A stretch of DNA of 64,000 nt from Roseateles depolymerans (GTDB lineage: Bacteria > Pseudomonadota > Gammaproteobacteria > Burkholderiales > Burkholderiaceae_C), in assembly GCF_003387155.1 (NCBI RefSeq), contig NZ_QUMT01000001.1:310001-374000 (forward strand), written 5' to 3'. Numbering within the stretch: the stretch's first letter is position 1; each line of letters opens with the position of its first letter. The translations under genes were made by a program, and so were the position numbers. Below, piece by piece: positions 1 to 8,295 of the stretch. The notes beneath the pieces are model-generated. The model did no database searches, was not told the DNA's origin, and saw only the letters and a program-made list of their open reading frames with translations.

Positions 1-158
1 AGCACGGCGGCGGACCACAGGCCCACCACCGCGCCGACGAGCGGAAAGTACCGTGCCGACTGGTGCAGCCATTCGGGCTGGAAACCGGTCCAGCCGGGGA
101 TGGGCACGCGGGTGAAGAATTGCAGCGCGATGAAGAAGAGGCGGACTTGATGCAGCAT
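1..158 (-). CDS. cobS: Adenosylcobinamide-GDP ribazoletransferase (cobalamin synthase), N-terminal part
   Basis: Only the first 52 or so codons are inside the window; the gene runs off the left edge. The readable start is MLHQVRLFFIALQFFTRVP, followed by a PEWLHQSARYFPLVG stretch and a hydrophobic run. This is the hallmark N-terminus of CobS, an integral membrane enzyme that joins adenosylcobinamide-GDP to alpha-ribazole in the last steps of cobalamin synthesis. The ATG at 158 is chosen because family members begin a few residues before the RLFxxALQFFTR motif; no strong Shine-Dalgarno is visible. The following 163 bases (159-321) hold no gene, only a short TTGGCCTG-type repeat near 225-260. 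The call rests on recognition of the N-terminus only. Confidence 0.85.
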   Translation of the reverse strand, partial: MLHQVRLFFIALQFFTRVPIPGWTGFQPEWLHQSARYFPLVGAVVGLWSAAV

Positions 159-321
159 GATGCCGGCCGCGTCGGCGACCGAGGACGGAGAGAACGGGCG
201 GCATGATACGGCGCGGCCTGGTTGCCGGTTGGCTTGTTGGCCTGTTGGCCTGTTGGCCCCGTAGACGTGGCGCTAGCGGCTTGGCAGTCCCGCGGTGTGG
301 GATCGCCTCGCGGCCGGGGCG

Positions 322-1308
322 CTAGCGGCCTTGCTGGATGGGAGCCGCGGCGCCGGTTTGCGACAGCAGCAAGCGCTCATAGGCAATCGCCACATTCGCG
401 CAGAAGATCTGCAGCAGCTCCTGCCCTTCTTCGTCGATCGGCTCGGAGAAGCGCATGTACAGCAGGCTCTCGTTGCCGGTGTGGGTGCGGTAGTACCCGA
501 TGAAGCACTCCCCGTCAGCATGACTCTGCCGGGTGGCCAGTGCCTGCTCCATCGCGCCTTTCACATCCGCAGGCAGATGCGCCACCTCCGATTCGTCCAG
601 CAAGCCCTGGAATTCCGAGGTGGCGGCCAGCACCCGCAGGGCGCCTTCCCCCTGGGAGGCCGCATAAGCCGCCATCCGGCTCGCACACAGCCCTTGCACT
701 TCCAGCCCCAGCAAATGGGCCAGCTGATCCAGCAGCGCCGAGGCCAGATGCCGCAGGCTGCCCGCATCGTGGATCTGCGTGATGGCCTCGATGGAGCGGC
801 GCAGCGCCTGCCGGGCATGGTCCAGCGTGATGATGTCCCGATAGGAGCGCAGCGAGGAGTAGAAGACCGTGATCAGCTTGCGCTTGGTCAGCTCGGTCTT
901 TTCCTTGTAGTCGTTGATGTCGTAGGACTTGATCACGTCCTCTTCCGGCGCCTGCCCCGGCTGCCCGGTCCGCAGCACGATGCGCACATGGCGGTTGCCC
1001 AGGTCTTCGCGGATGTAGCGGGCCAGGTCCAGCCCGGCGTGCTCGGACTCCATCACCACATCCAGCAGCACCAGGGCCACGTCCTGCCGGCTCCGCAGCA
1101 GGTCACGCGCTTCAGTGGCGGTGTAGGCATTGAGGAACTGCAGTTTGCGGCCGGCAAACTCGAAGTCATCCATCACCAGTTGCGTCACCTGGTGCACGGC
1201 CGGGTCATCGTCGACCACCATCACGACCCAGGGGGACAAGGGACGTGAGCGGTGACTGCCAGCGGCGTCGTCGGGCAGTTCGTCGGCGAAGACGAGATCG
1301 GTGTTCAT
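322..1308 (-). CDS. Response regulator with REC domain and DUF3369 output domain
   Basis: 328 residues. An N-terminal receiver domain (about residues 25-150) carries the acidic pocket VVDDDP (31-36) and the probable phospho-acceptor Asp83 in LLDVV. The motif TELTKRKL follows. The rest (about 170-310) matches the DUF3369 domain found C-terminal to receivers in proteobacterial regulators, which are often partnered with hybrid kinases or HD-GYP proteins. There is no DNA-binding domain, so output is probably by protein contact. The start at MNTDLVF is preferred over a longer frame because AGGGAGG lies just upstream of the ATG at 1308. No cognate kinase is in the window. The DUF3369 assignment is from memory of the family, not a search. 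Confidence 0.8.
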   Translation of the reverse strand: MNTDLVFADELPDDAAGSHRSRPLSPWVVMVVDDDPAVHQVTQLVMDDFEFAGRKLQFLNAYTATEARDLLRSRQDVALVLLDVVMESEHAGLDLARYIREDLGNRHVRIVLRTGQPGQAPEEDVIKSYDINDYKEKTELTKRKLITVFYSSLRSYRDIITLDHARQALRRSIEAITQIHDAGSLRHLASALLDQLAHLLGLEVQGLCASRMAAYAASQGEGALRVLAATSEFQGLLDESEVAHLPADVKGAMEQALATRQSHADGECFIGYYRTHTGNESLLYMRFSEPIDEEGQELLQIFCANVAIAYERLLLSQTGAAAPIQQGR

Positions 1309-1472
1309 GAGGCCTCCCTGCGGACGTCGATGGCGGCATGGCGCGCCCGCTTTTGTGTGGCTCTGGATTATGCGGATCCGCCGCAAGTTTCAGAAGCGAA
1401 CTCCGTCAAGATGCAAAGGGCAAGTCATCCCGGGCCGGTGGGGAGGCGGTTCATGGTTTACCCGCGTCGGCG

Positions 1473-1500
1473 TTGACCACGAAGTTGGTACCGGTATCAT
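1473..1500 (+). promoter_or_regulatory. Candidate sigma70 promoter for the galactarate operon
   Basis: TTGACC (1473-1478), a 16-base spacer and TATCAT (1495-1500) give a reasonable -35/-10 pair upstream of the MFS gene at 1561. The -10 lies inside the first of two LacI-type operators. Read by eye only. Confidence 0.5.
1486..1499 (+). promoter_or_regulatory. LacI-family-type operator 1
   Basis: TGGTACCGGTATCA is a near-perfect palindrome (arms TGGTA/TATCA around a central CCGG) with the central CG typical of LacI-family operators. It overlaps the candidate -10 element, so a bound repressor would block transcription. Confidence 0.6.
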
Positions 1501-1507
1501 CAATCCA

Positions 1508-1521
1508 TGGTAACGGTACCA
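1508..1521 (+). promoter_or_regulatory. LacI-family-type operator 2
   Basis: TGGTAACGGTACCA has perfect arms TGGTA/TACCA. Its centre is exactly 22 bp (two helical turns) from that of operator 1, so two dimers would sit on the same face of the DNA. It lies just downstream of the candidate promoter. Confidence 0.6.
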
Positions 1522-1560
1522 GCTGGCGTCAGACCGGCTCACCCGACCCCAGGAGACAAC

Positions 1561-2895
1561 ATGCAGATTTCGCTTTCGGCGTCCTCGGGCGCCACCAGCA
1601 GTCGGGCCCGCTTCGGCATCCTGGCGATGCTGTTCGTGGTGACGGTCCTCAACTATGCGGACCGCGCGACTGTCGGGGTCGCCGGCCCGGTGCTGTCCAA
1701 GGAACTGGGCATCAGCTCGGTGCAGATGGGCTTCATCTTCTCGGCCTTCAGCTGGTCGTACGTGGCCGGACAACTGCCGGGCGGCTGGCTGCTCGACCGG
1801 TTCGGCGCCAAGAAGGTCTATGCCTGGAGCATCCTGCTGTGGTCGCTGTTCACCATGCTGCAGGGCGCCGTTCACTACTTCGATGCCGCCACCGCCGTCA
1901 TCGCGCTGTTTGCCCTGCGTTTCATGGTGGGCCTGGCCGAATCACCGTCTTTCCCCGCCAACGGCCGCATGGTGGCCGCCTGGTTCCCGGTGGCGGAACG
2001 CGGCACCGCCTCCGCCATCTTCAATTCAGCCCAGTATTTCGCCACGGTGATGTTCGCGCCCATCATGGCGTGGATCGTCCATGCGCTGGGCTGGCAGGAC
2101 GTGTTCTATTTCATGGGCGCGTTGGGCGTGGTGCTGTCACTGGTGTGGCTCAAGACCATGCACAACAGCCCGCTCGAGCATCCCGGCGTCAGCGCGTCCG
2201 AGCGGCAGCACATTGAATCCGGTGGCGCCCTGCTGGCCGGGCAGGACGCCCGCACGGCCAAGCCCGCAGGTCCGAAACTCGCCTATCTCAAGCAGCTGCT
2301 CACCAACCGCATGCTGCTGGGCGTCTACATCGCGCAGTACTGCGTGAACACGCTGACCTATTTCTTCCTGACCTGGTTCCCGGTCTATCTGGTCAAGGAG
2401 CGCGGCATGACGGTGCTCAATGCGGGCCTGGTCGCGGCGGTTCCCGCGATCTGCGGTTTCGCGGGCGGCGTGCTGGGCGGCGTGGTGTCGGACTGGCTGC
2501 TGCGTCGCGGTCACTCGGTGACCCTGGCCCGCAAGGTGCCCATCGTGGTGGGCATGCTGCTGTCCACGTCGATGATTGCCTGTAACTACGTCGACCTGCA
2601 GTGGCTGGTGGTGGCCATCATGGCCCTGGCGTTCTTCGGCAAGGGCCTGGGCGCGCTCGGCTGGGCCGTGGTGTCGGACACCTCCCCCAAGGAGATTGCC
2701 GGCCTGAGCGGCGCCATGTTCAACACCTTCGGCAACATCGCCGGCATCACGACCCCGATCGTCATCGGCTACATCGTGCAGACCACCCATTCCTTCAACG
2801 GGGCGCTGGTCTTTGTCGGGGTCCATGCGGTGATCGCCGTCGTCAGCTATGTGCTGGTGGTGGGCGAGATCAAGCGCGTGCAGCTCAAGGCCTGA
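1561..2895 (+). CDS. MFS sugar-acid permease (D-glucarate/galactarate transporter family, GudP/GarP-like)
   Basis: 444 residues with about 12 hydrophobic segments. The N-terminus has [20 protein letters not shown], typical of the anion:cation symporter (ACS) branch of MFS that takes up glucarate, galactarate and related acids. After TM2 comes [14 protein letters not shown], the MFS A-like motif, and [16 protein letters not shown] is another ACS signature. The start at 1561 follows CCAGGAGACAAC, a good ribosome-binding site; an upstream in-frame ATG at 1507 lies inside the operator region and is rejected. The gene is 35 bases upstream of garD and is presumably co-transcribed with it, behind two LacI-type operators. 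The exact substrate (galactarate, glucarate or both) is inferred from garD. Confidence 0.85.
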   Translation: MQISLSASSGATSSRARFGILAMLFVVTVLNYADRATVGVAGPVLSKELGISSVQMGFIFSAFSWSYVAGQLPGGWLLDRFGAKKVYAWSILLWSLFTMLQGAVHYFDAATAVIALFALRFMVGLAESPSFPANGRMVAAWFPVAERGTASAIFNSAQYFATVMFAPIMAWIVHALGWQDVFYFMGALGVVLSLVWLKTMHNSPLEHPGVSASERQHIESGGALLAGQDARTAKPAGPKLAYLKQLLTNRMLLGVYIAQYCVNTLTYFFLTWFPVYLVKERGMTVLNAGLVAAVPAICGFAGGVLGGVVSDWLLRRGHSVTLARKVPIVVGMLLSTSMIACNYVDLQWLVVAIMALAFFGKGLGALGWAVVSDTSPKEIAGLSGAMFNTFGNIAGITTPIVIGYIVQTTHSFNGALVFVGVHAVIAVVSYVLVVGEIKRVQLKA

Positions 2896-2930
2896 GGCCT
2901 TCCCAGCATCCGGCCAGGAGGAACGAGATC

Positions 2931-4514
2931 ATGATGAACAGCGTCATCGCCAACACCAACACCAACGCCCCTCTCACCATCAAGATCCACGAGGCGGACA
3001 ACGTCGCCATCGTCGCCAATGATGGCGGGCTGCCCGCTGGCACCGTGCTGCCGGGCGGACTGGTGCTCAAGGACAAGGTGCCGCAGGGCCACAAGGTGGC
3101 GCTGGTGGACCTGCCCGCCGGCGCCCCGGTGCTGCGCTACAACGTGCCCATCGGCTACGCGCTCGAAGCCATCGAGGCCGGCCGCTGGGTGCATGAACGA
3201 TTGCTGGAGATGCCGGCCGCTCGTGAGCTGGAGGGGCTGCCCAAGGCCACCGTCGTCGCGCCGGACCTGCCGCCGCTGGAGGGCTACACCTTCGAGGGCT
3301 ACCGCAATGCCGACGGCACGGTCGGCACGCGCAACATCCTGGCCATCACCACCACCGTGCAATGCGTGGCCGGGGTGGTGGAATTCGCGGTCCAGCGGAT
3401 CAAGTCGGAGCTGCTGCCGCTCTATCCGCATGTGGATGACGTGGTGGGCCTGGAGCACACCTACGGCTGCGGCGTGGCCATCGACGCCCCCGACGCCATC
3501 ATTCCCATCCGCACGCTGCGTCACATCAGCATGAATCCCAACTTCGGCGGCGAAGTGATGGTGGTGAGCCTGGGCTGCGAGAAGCTCCAGCCCGAGCGCC
3601 TGCTGCCGCCGGGCGTGATTCCCATCAGCGACGAACGTGATCCCCAGGCGGGCCTGGACGTCGTGTGCCTGCAGGACAACGAGCATGTGGGCTTCATGTC
3701 CATGGTCGAGTCGATCATGAAGACCGCCCGCCGGCATCTGGAACGGCTCAATGCCCGCCGCCGGGAAACCGTGCCCGCGTCCGAGCTGGTGGTGGGCGTG
3801 CAGTGCGGCGGCAGTGACGCCTTCTCCGGCGTGACCGCCAACCCCGCGGTGGGTTTCTGCGCCGACCTGCTGGTGCGAGCGGGCGCCACAGTGATGTTCA
3901 GCGAGAACACCGAGGTGCGGGACGGCATTGCGCAGCTCACCTCGCGGGCCCGCACGCCGGAAGTGGCCGACGCCATGATCCGCGAGATGGCCTGGTATGA
4001 CGCGTACCTGCGGCGCGGCAGCGTGGACCGCAGTGCCAACACCACGCCCGGGAACAAGAAGGGCGGACTCTCCAACATCGTGGAAAAGGCCATGGGGTCC
4101 ATCGTCAAGAGCGGCAGCGCGCCCATCAGCGGCGTCCTGGCCCCGGGCGAGCGGCTCAATGGCCAGCGCGGCCTGATCTATGCGGCCACGCCGGCCAGTG
4201 ATTTCATCTGCGGCACGCTGCAATTGGCGGCAGGCATGAACCTGCATGTGTTCACGACGGGCCGCGGCACCCCCTATGGACTGGCCGAGTGCCCGGTGAT
4301 CAAGGTGGCCACCCGCAGCGATCTGGCACGGCGCTGGCATGACCTCATGGACGTCAATGCCGGACTGATTGCCGACGGCGAGAAGACGATTGCCGAGATG
4401 GGCTGGGAGATGTTCCAGCTGATGCTGGACGTGGCCAGCGGCCGACGCACCTGGGCGGAGCGGCATCAGCTGCACAACGCGCTGGTGCTGTTCAATCCGG
4501 CACCGATTACCTGA
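2931..4514 (+). CDS. garD: Galactarate dehydratase
   Basis: 527 residues, close to the 523 of the E. coli enzyme and very similar along its length. An SAF-like N-terminal domain ([31 protein letters not shown]) is followed by the UxaA-type dehydratase domain with [70 protein letters not shown] and [16 protein letters not shown]. The enzyme dehydrates meso-galactarate to 5-keto-4-deoxy-D-glucarate. AGGAGG stands 8 bases before the ATG at 2931. Together with the MFS permease it makes a minimal uptake-plus-first-step operon; the later aldolase and reductase genes are not in the window. The gene ends 29 bases from the convergent glycosylase gene. Confidence 0.95.
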   Translation: MMNSVIANTNTNAPLTIKIHEADNVAIVANDGGLPAGTVLPGGLVLKDKVPQGHKVALVDLPAGAPVLRYNVPIGYALEAIEAGRWVHERLLEMPAARELEGLPKATVVAPDLPPLEGYTFEGYRNADGTVGTRNILAITTTVQCVAGVVEFAVQRIKSELLPLYPHVDDVVGLEHTYGCGVAIDAPDAIIPIRTLRHISMNPNFGGEVMVVSLGCEKLQPERLLPPGVIPISDERDPQAGLDVVCLQDNEHVGFMSMVESIMKTARRHLERLNARRRETVPASELVVGVQCGGSDAFSGVTANPAVGFCADLLVRAGATVMFSENTEVRDGIAQLTSRARTPEVADAMIREMAWYDAYLRRGSVDRSANTTPGNKKGGLSNIVEKAMGSIVKSGSAPISGVLAPGERLNGQRGLIYAATPASDFICGTLQLAAGMNLHVFTTGRGTPYGLAECPVIKVATRSDLARRWHDLMDVNAGLIADGEKTIAEMGWEMFQLMLDVASGRRTWAERHQLHNALVLFNPAPIT

Positions 4515-4543
4515 TCCCGGTGAAGCTTGCGGGCGTGCTGGAG

Positions 4544-5125
4544 TTACGCTCCCGTCGTCTCACGCGGAAAAGGCCGGCTCACGAACCGCGACCCGGCCAG
4601 TCCGAATCGCCACGGCAGTTCAACTGCCTTGGAAATCCCGATGCGCACGTCCGTCACCACCTCGACCGGATGATCGGGCGGGCGCAGCTCGAAGGGCGGC
4701 TGGTCCAGCGGTAGGCCGTCATGCGCTTGCGTGATGCCCAGGGCCTGCGCCACACGGCCGGGGCCGGCGCACAGCAGTCGTTCATTCTCCGTGCCGCGAC
4801 GCTGACGCATCAGCGCCACGCCATGGGTCGGCTGCAAGGCGCGGATCAGCACCGCTGCGCCATGGCCTGCCTCGCGACACACCACATTCAGGCACCAGTG
4901 AATGCCGTACGAGCGGTAGACATAGGCGTGCGCGGGTGGCCCGAACATCGACCGATTGCGCGGACGAGGGCCGCCATGGCTGTGGGAGGCTGGATCGTCC
5001 ATGGCATAAGCCTCGGTCTCGACGATCAGCCCTCCGACGCCGTCCACCAGCAGCAAGGCACCAATCAGCTCACGGGCGAGCTGCGGGGCGTCGGCGTCGA
5101 AGTGCAGGGCAGGTCTGGAGGACAT
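4544..5125 (-). CDS. DNA-3-methyladenine glycosylase (AAG/MPG family)
   Basis: 193 residues. The MPG signature is clear: [29 protein letters not shown] (catalytic Glu at 36 or 38), [27 protein letters not shown] and VLIRALQP. It excises alkylated bases (3-methyladenine, hypoxanthine) to start base-excision repair. The ATG at 5125 ([10 protein letters not shown]) is chosen; a longer frame begins only at a TTG (5173) and would overlap the next gene. It is the last of three minus-strand genes after the WYL regulator and the VOC protein, so it may be co-transcribed with them, though no functional link is obvious. Confidence 0.9.
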   Translation of the reverse strand: MSSRPALHFDADAPQLARELIGALLLVDGVGGLIVETEAYAMDDPASHSHGGPRPRNRSMFGPPAHAYVYRSYGIHWCLNVVCREAGHGAAVLIRALQPTHGVALMRQRRGTENERLLCAGPGRVAQALGITQAHDGLPLDQPPFELRPPDHPVEVVTDVRIGISKAVELPWRFGLAGSRFVSRPFPRETTGA

Positions 5126-5169
5126 GGAAGATGAGGGTGGCGTCACGGGGACCCAACAGCGGATGATCG

Positions 5170-5538
5170 TCAAGCGCGCCGCGGCGCAAACACCCGGAGT
5201 CGATGCCCGTCAGGATCGGCCACGGTGAAGGTGTAGCCAAAGTCCATGAGGGTGGGCGGCTGCAGCAAGCGGGCACCGGCCAGTTGCCATGCCTCCAGAT
5301 GCGCCTGCACGGCCTCGTCATTCGCCACCGCGATGGCCAACTCGCAGCCTCCTGGCGCGGTCGCGGCCGGCTCGACCCCGGAAGACGCCCACAGCCCCAG
5401 CATGACACCGGAGTCCAGCTTGAGCATGGCGAATGTGGGCGAAGCCTCGATGACTGGTGCGCCGAGCAAGGCGGCATAGAAGGCTGCACTGTCGGTGGGG
5501 TTCTTGACGTAGAGAAGGACAAAGTTGGGATGAGACAT
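5170..5538 (-). CDS. VOC (glyoxalase/bleomycin-resistance fold) family protein
   Basis: 122 residues with the two beta-alpha-beta-beta-beta halves of a VOC protein: [21 protein letters not shown] at the N-terminus and [18 protein letters not shown] at the C-terminus, where [10 protein letters not shown] is the usual family ending. The substrate cannot be told from sequence. It lies 55 bases downstream of a WYL-domain regulator transcribed the same way; this regulator-VOC pairing is common, and the regulator probably controls it. Confidence 0.85.
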   Translation of the reverse strand: MSHPNFVLLYVKNPTDSAAFYAALLGAPVIEASPTFAMLKLDSGVMLGLWASSGVEPAATAPGGCELAIAVANDEAVQAHLEAWQLAGARLLQPPTLMDFGYTFTVADPDGHRLRVFAPRRA

Positions 5539-5593
5539 GACCTGGAACTCCGTGTTTGTGAATCGGTGCTGGTCATGCTAGGAAGCGGGTCTG

Positions 5594-6292
5594 TCAAATT
5601 CCGTCAGTAGCCGGCAGACCCTGCTGCTGGCGCCAATCCCTGATCAGGACCGTGCGGCGCCGCGGAGAACGTTCCTCCAGCACCTGGGCCTGTTCGATCC
5701 GGTCTGCACGAAAGTGACGGTGCGTGCCCCGAAGTTCGCACCAGGCGACGAGCACCTGCACCTGGTCGAAGAACCCGAGCGCGAAGGGCCAGACGATCCG
5801 GTCGGTGACGCTGTCCTGCAGGTCCCGATACTGAATCTGCACCTTGTGCTCACTGCGGATGGCCTTGCGCAGCAGCGCCATCACATCGCGGTCCAGCCCC
5901 GGGGCGTCGGAGCGACCCACCATCAGCGTGGTGGTGTCGAGTTCGTGACGCAAGTGCGGCGGCAGCACTGCGCCGATCTTGGCCAGTGCATCGCGGGCCG
6001 CAGACGCCAGGCTGGGGTCCTCCCGGCTGTTGACCCAACGCGAGCCGAGCACCAGCGCCTCGATTTCTTCCAACGTGAACATCAACGGCGGCAACACGAA
6101 ACCTTCGCGCAGCATGTAACCCTGGCCGGGCGCCCCATCAATCTGGGCGCCTTGGGACTGCAAGGTGGCGATGTCCCGGTACAGCGTGCGCAGGCTGATA
6201 CCAAGCCCGGAGGCTAGGGCGTCGCCGGTGACCGGATGGCGATGGCGGCGAAGCGTCTGTATCAGCGCCAGCAAGCGAGCGGAGCGTGTCAC
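5594..6292 (-). CDS. WYL-domain transcriptional regulator (YafY family)
   Basis: 232 residues from the GTG at 6292, giving TRSARLLALIQTLRRHRHPVTG, the normal YafY-type start, with GGAG 7 bases upstream. An ATG at 6322 would add 10 residues. The HTH_11 winged helix is at about residues 8-60 (ALASGLGISLRTLYRDI). The WYL domain follows (VQIQYRDLQDSVTDRIVWPFALGFF, then WCELRGTHRHFRADRI). WYL domains sense ligands or nucleic acid. It probably regulates the VOC gene downstream and itself. It is divergent from the effector-like gene at 6438, and the PIP box lies in the space between. Confidence 0.85.
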   Translation of the reverse strand: MTRSARLLALIQTLRRHRHPVTGDALASGLGISLRTLYRDIATLQSQGAQIDGAPGQGYMLREGFVLPPLMFTLEEIEALVLGSRWVNSREDPSLASAARDALAKIGAVLPPHLRHELDTTTLMVGRSDAPGLDRDVMALLRKAIRSEHKVQIQYRDLQDSVTDRIVWPFALGFFDQVQVLVAWCELRGTHRHFRADRIEQAQVLEERSPRRRTVLIRDWRQQQGLPATDGI

Positions 6293-6336
6293 GCGCGGAC
6301 TCCAGGAAATGGACCGCGGCATCCTACCTCGAGCAC

Positions 6337-6361
6337 TTCGCGCGGGCATTGCTCGCTTCGC
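6337..6361 (+). promoter_or_regulatory. PIP box (plant-inducible promoter, hrpII-type)
   Basis: TTCGC (6337-6341), exactly 15 bases, then TTCGC (6357-6361): a perfect match to the TTCGC-N15-TTCGC element bound by the AraC-type activators HrpX (Xanthomonas) and HrpB (Ralstonia). It lies 77 bases upstream of the effector-like gene and points at it. The correctly spaced -10 element makes chance unlikely. Confidence 0.75.
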
Positions 6362-6392
6362 ACCTCGGGACCGATGCCAACGGCCCGCTGCC

Positions 6393-6398
6393 TACGCT
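6393..6398 (+). promoter_or_regulatory. -10-like element of the PIP-box promoter
   Basis: TACGCT fits the YANNNT -10 consensus and starts 31 bases after the second TTCGC half; functional PIP/hrpII promoters use 30-32. Transcription would start about 30 bases before the ATG at 6438. Confidence 0.65.
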
Positions 6399-6437
6399 GG
6401 ACCAGCCCGAACGGGTCATTCATTTTTCGGAGTCCAG

Positions 6438-7238
6438 ATGCCGATCGACCGTACTTCTCCCCCCCGGTATTCACCGTACGCCCCCGCGTCCCCGTATGGA
6501 CAGTCCAGCGGCTATTCACAACCCGCTGTGGGTCCGTCGTCGCCGCGCCCTTCTTACGGGCAGCAGGCCCCTTCGGGGTATTCGCAACCGCCTTCGATGT
6601 CGTCAGCGTCGTGGGGCGGTCCGGAACCTCGACGCGCGGCGCCGGCCATGTCCAGCCATCCGCCGCGCACTCGCGCGCTGCATCACCTGTCGGACGGCGA
6701 GTCGGACAGCGAGAACCCCAATGTGCTGTACCGGTCCCTGCGCCGCGATGAAGATCCGCGCCGTGGACTGAGGCCGCCGGAAGGCTACGACCCCAACCTG
6801 ACCGCGAGCCAGCACATCACCGCCGGCAGCCGTGCCAAGACCAAGAGCGAATTCGTCTCTGCGACGCGCAGCGCGAAGGTGGCCTCCGCATGGGCCAGCG
6901 AAGGCGGCCCTGGTGGACGCGTGGCGCGGTTCAACAAGCCGCTGGACCGCGAGTCCTACGACCTCACCAACCCGTATGAAGCCGCGCGGGTGTTTCCGAC
7001 CGGCAAGGGCTCCAGCCTCAACACCGCCAAGGCGTCGCAGGAGGTGGTGATACGCGGCGGCGTGCCACCGGAGAACATCACCGGCGTCTGGGATGCGCAT
7101 CGGGTGCCGATGTCGCAGTACGCCGAGGCCAGTGCGGACACCGTGCCAGGCTTCGAGCGCAAGAGCCGCTCCCGCAGCAAGGCGACGAACACGCCGCATC
7201 CGGTGGTGCTCACTGAGTGGGTGCCGCCGCGTCGCTGA
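6438..7238 (+). CDS. Candidate type III effector with ADP-ribosyltransferase-like domain (HopO1/XopAI-like)
   Basis: 266 residues. Residues 1-75 are rich in Ser, Pro, Tyr and Gln (SPYAP, GYSQP repeats) with few acidic residues, as expected for a type III secretion signal. Residues 90-220 look like the R-S-E class of mono-ADP-ribosyltransferases: NVLYRSLRRDEDPRRGL (Arg99), SQHITAGSRAKTKSEFVS then ATRS (Ser140/Thr142 region), GGRVARF, and QEVVIRGGVPPENI (Glu202). The last motif is the usual ART ending; the residue two before the Glu is Ser rather than Gln/Glu. CGGAG precedes the ATG at 6438. Control by the PIP box upstream supports the effector call. The C-terminus (240-266) is basic. The host target is unknown. 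Alternatives are a secreted ART toxin unrelated to type III secretion, or an inactive ART-fold protein. Confidence 0.7.
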   Translation: MPIDRTSPPRYSPYAPASPYGQSSGYSQPAVGPSSPRPSYGQQAPSGYSQPPSMSSASWGGPEPRRAAPAMSSHPPRTRALHHLSDGESDSENPNVLYRSLRRDEDPRRGLRPPEGYDPNLTASQHITAGSRAKTKSEFVSATRSAKVASAWASEGGPGGRVARFNKPLDRESYDLTNPYEAARVFPTGKGSSLNTAKASQEVVIRGGVPPENITGVWDAHRVPMSQYAEASADTVPGFERKSRSRSKATNTPHPVVLTEWVPPRR

Positions 7239-7434
7239 CCGCGGCTGGAAGCCTTCAGACCGCCGTGCGATAGCGCGGGAAACCGGGTGCCGGGAATGTC
7301 GGCATTTGCGGGACGTGTTTGTGCGGCGGTTGGGCGTGCCACCGCAAAGTGCTGGGCGCTGGGCGGGGCAGGGTGGCGGCGGGAGCTTGCTGGATGCGGG
7401 GCGCGACGGGGCGGATGCTGTGCACGGGTCACGG

Positions 7435-8124
7435 TCAGCGCTGAGCGTCCAGGAACTCCCGCACCGCGAATGAGGTGGCCTCGGGCGCAGTCTGAAGCAG
7501 CAGATGAGGCGCATCGAATTCAGCCAACTGCGTGCTGGGCCGGGCTCGGCGAATCTCTTGAAAGGATTGGATTGAGACGAGCCGGTCTTGCCGGGCATGC
7601 AGGTACAGCAGAGGGACTTCGATCCTGTTGACAGTCGCCAAGACGTCCACCGAGGCGACTTCCCGTAGTCGTTCCAACAGCACCCTCGGCGTGGAGCGGG
7701 ACACGGCGGATTGCAATGCGGCAAACGTCTCGGGACTCGCCTGATCGCCATTGCAGAGCAGATGACGCAAGAGTGCGCGTGGTGGCGGCAGTGGCGGCAG
7801 CCAGCCAAGCGCGGGGCGCATGCGCGTCAGCCAGACACTGGGGCAGCGCGCAAAGCTGGCGCACAGGATCAAGCCGGACAGGCCCGTTGGGCGTTCGGCG
7901 GCCAGGGTCAGGGCAATCGGGCCGGAGAAGGACTCGCCCAGCAGAACGTACGGCTCGTCGGTCGGCAATGTGGCACTGGCCCAGGCTGTGAGCGACTCAT
8001 AACGCGCCAGGTGTGCCGGATAACGGACCACGGAGGTGGGGATGATGCCGTGGAGCGCGGCAATGAAAGGGTCGAAGAGCTCACCGGTTCCGTCCATTCC
8101 GGGAAGCAGTACGAGGCGCGTCAT
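7435..8124 (-). CDS. Alpha/beta hydrolase
   Basis: 229 residues starting MTRLVLLPGMDGTGELF, a standard oxyanion-side opening of small alpha/beta hydrolases. The nucleophile elbow is GESFSG with Ser65, an acid is likely in HARQDRLV, and the His lies in FDAPHLLLQ near the C-terminus, so the triad appears intact. The start at 8124 is taken because the longer frame adds a segment unlike the family. The substrate is unknown. It converges with the effector-like gene; the 196 bases between them show no feature I can name. Confidence 0.75.
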   Translation of the reverse strand: MTRLVLLPGMDGTGELFDPFIAALHGIIPTSVVRYPAHLARYESLTAWASATLPTDEPYVLLGESFSGPIALTLAAERPTGLSGLILCASFARCPSVWLTRMRPALGWLPPLPPPRALLRHLLCNGDQASPETFAALQSAVSRSTPRVLLERLREVASVDVLATVNRIEVPLLYLHARQDRLVSIQSFQEIRRARPSTQLAEFDAPHLLLQTAPEATSFAVREFLDAQR

Positions 8125-8295
8125 GGCCGAAGTATGGAGCCATCCGGCAATGGCCAGCTTGCGGTGCAACGGCAGGGCAGAATGCATCCGCCGCTGAGTC
8201 GCAACCGAAAACCCTGCGGCTCTTTACTTCCGGCCTGGGACTGCCATGCGGGCCGTTTATCTCGATGCAAGGCGAAGCGCCGACGAAGAGGAGCT

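Noticed and set aside
2847-4475. Minus-strand open frame opposite garD
   Set aside because: His/Gln/Arg-rich shadow with no motif; the plus strand is GarD.
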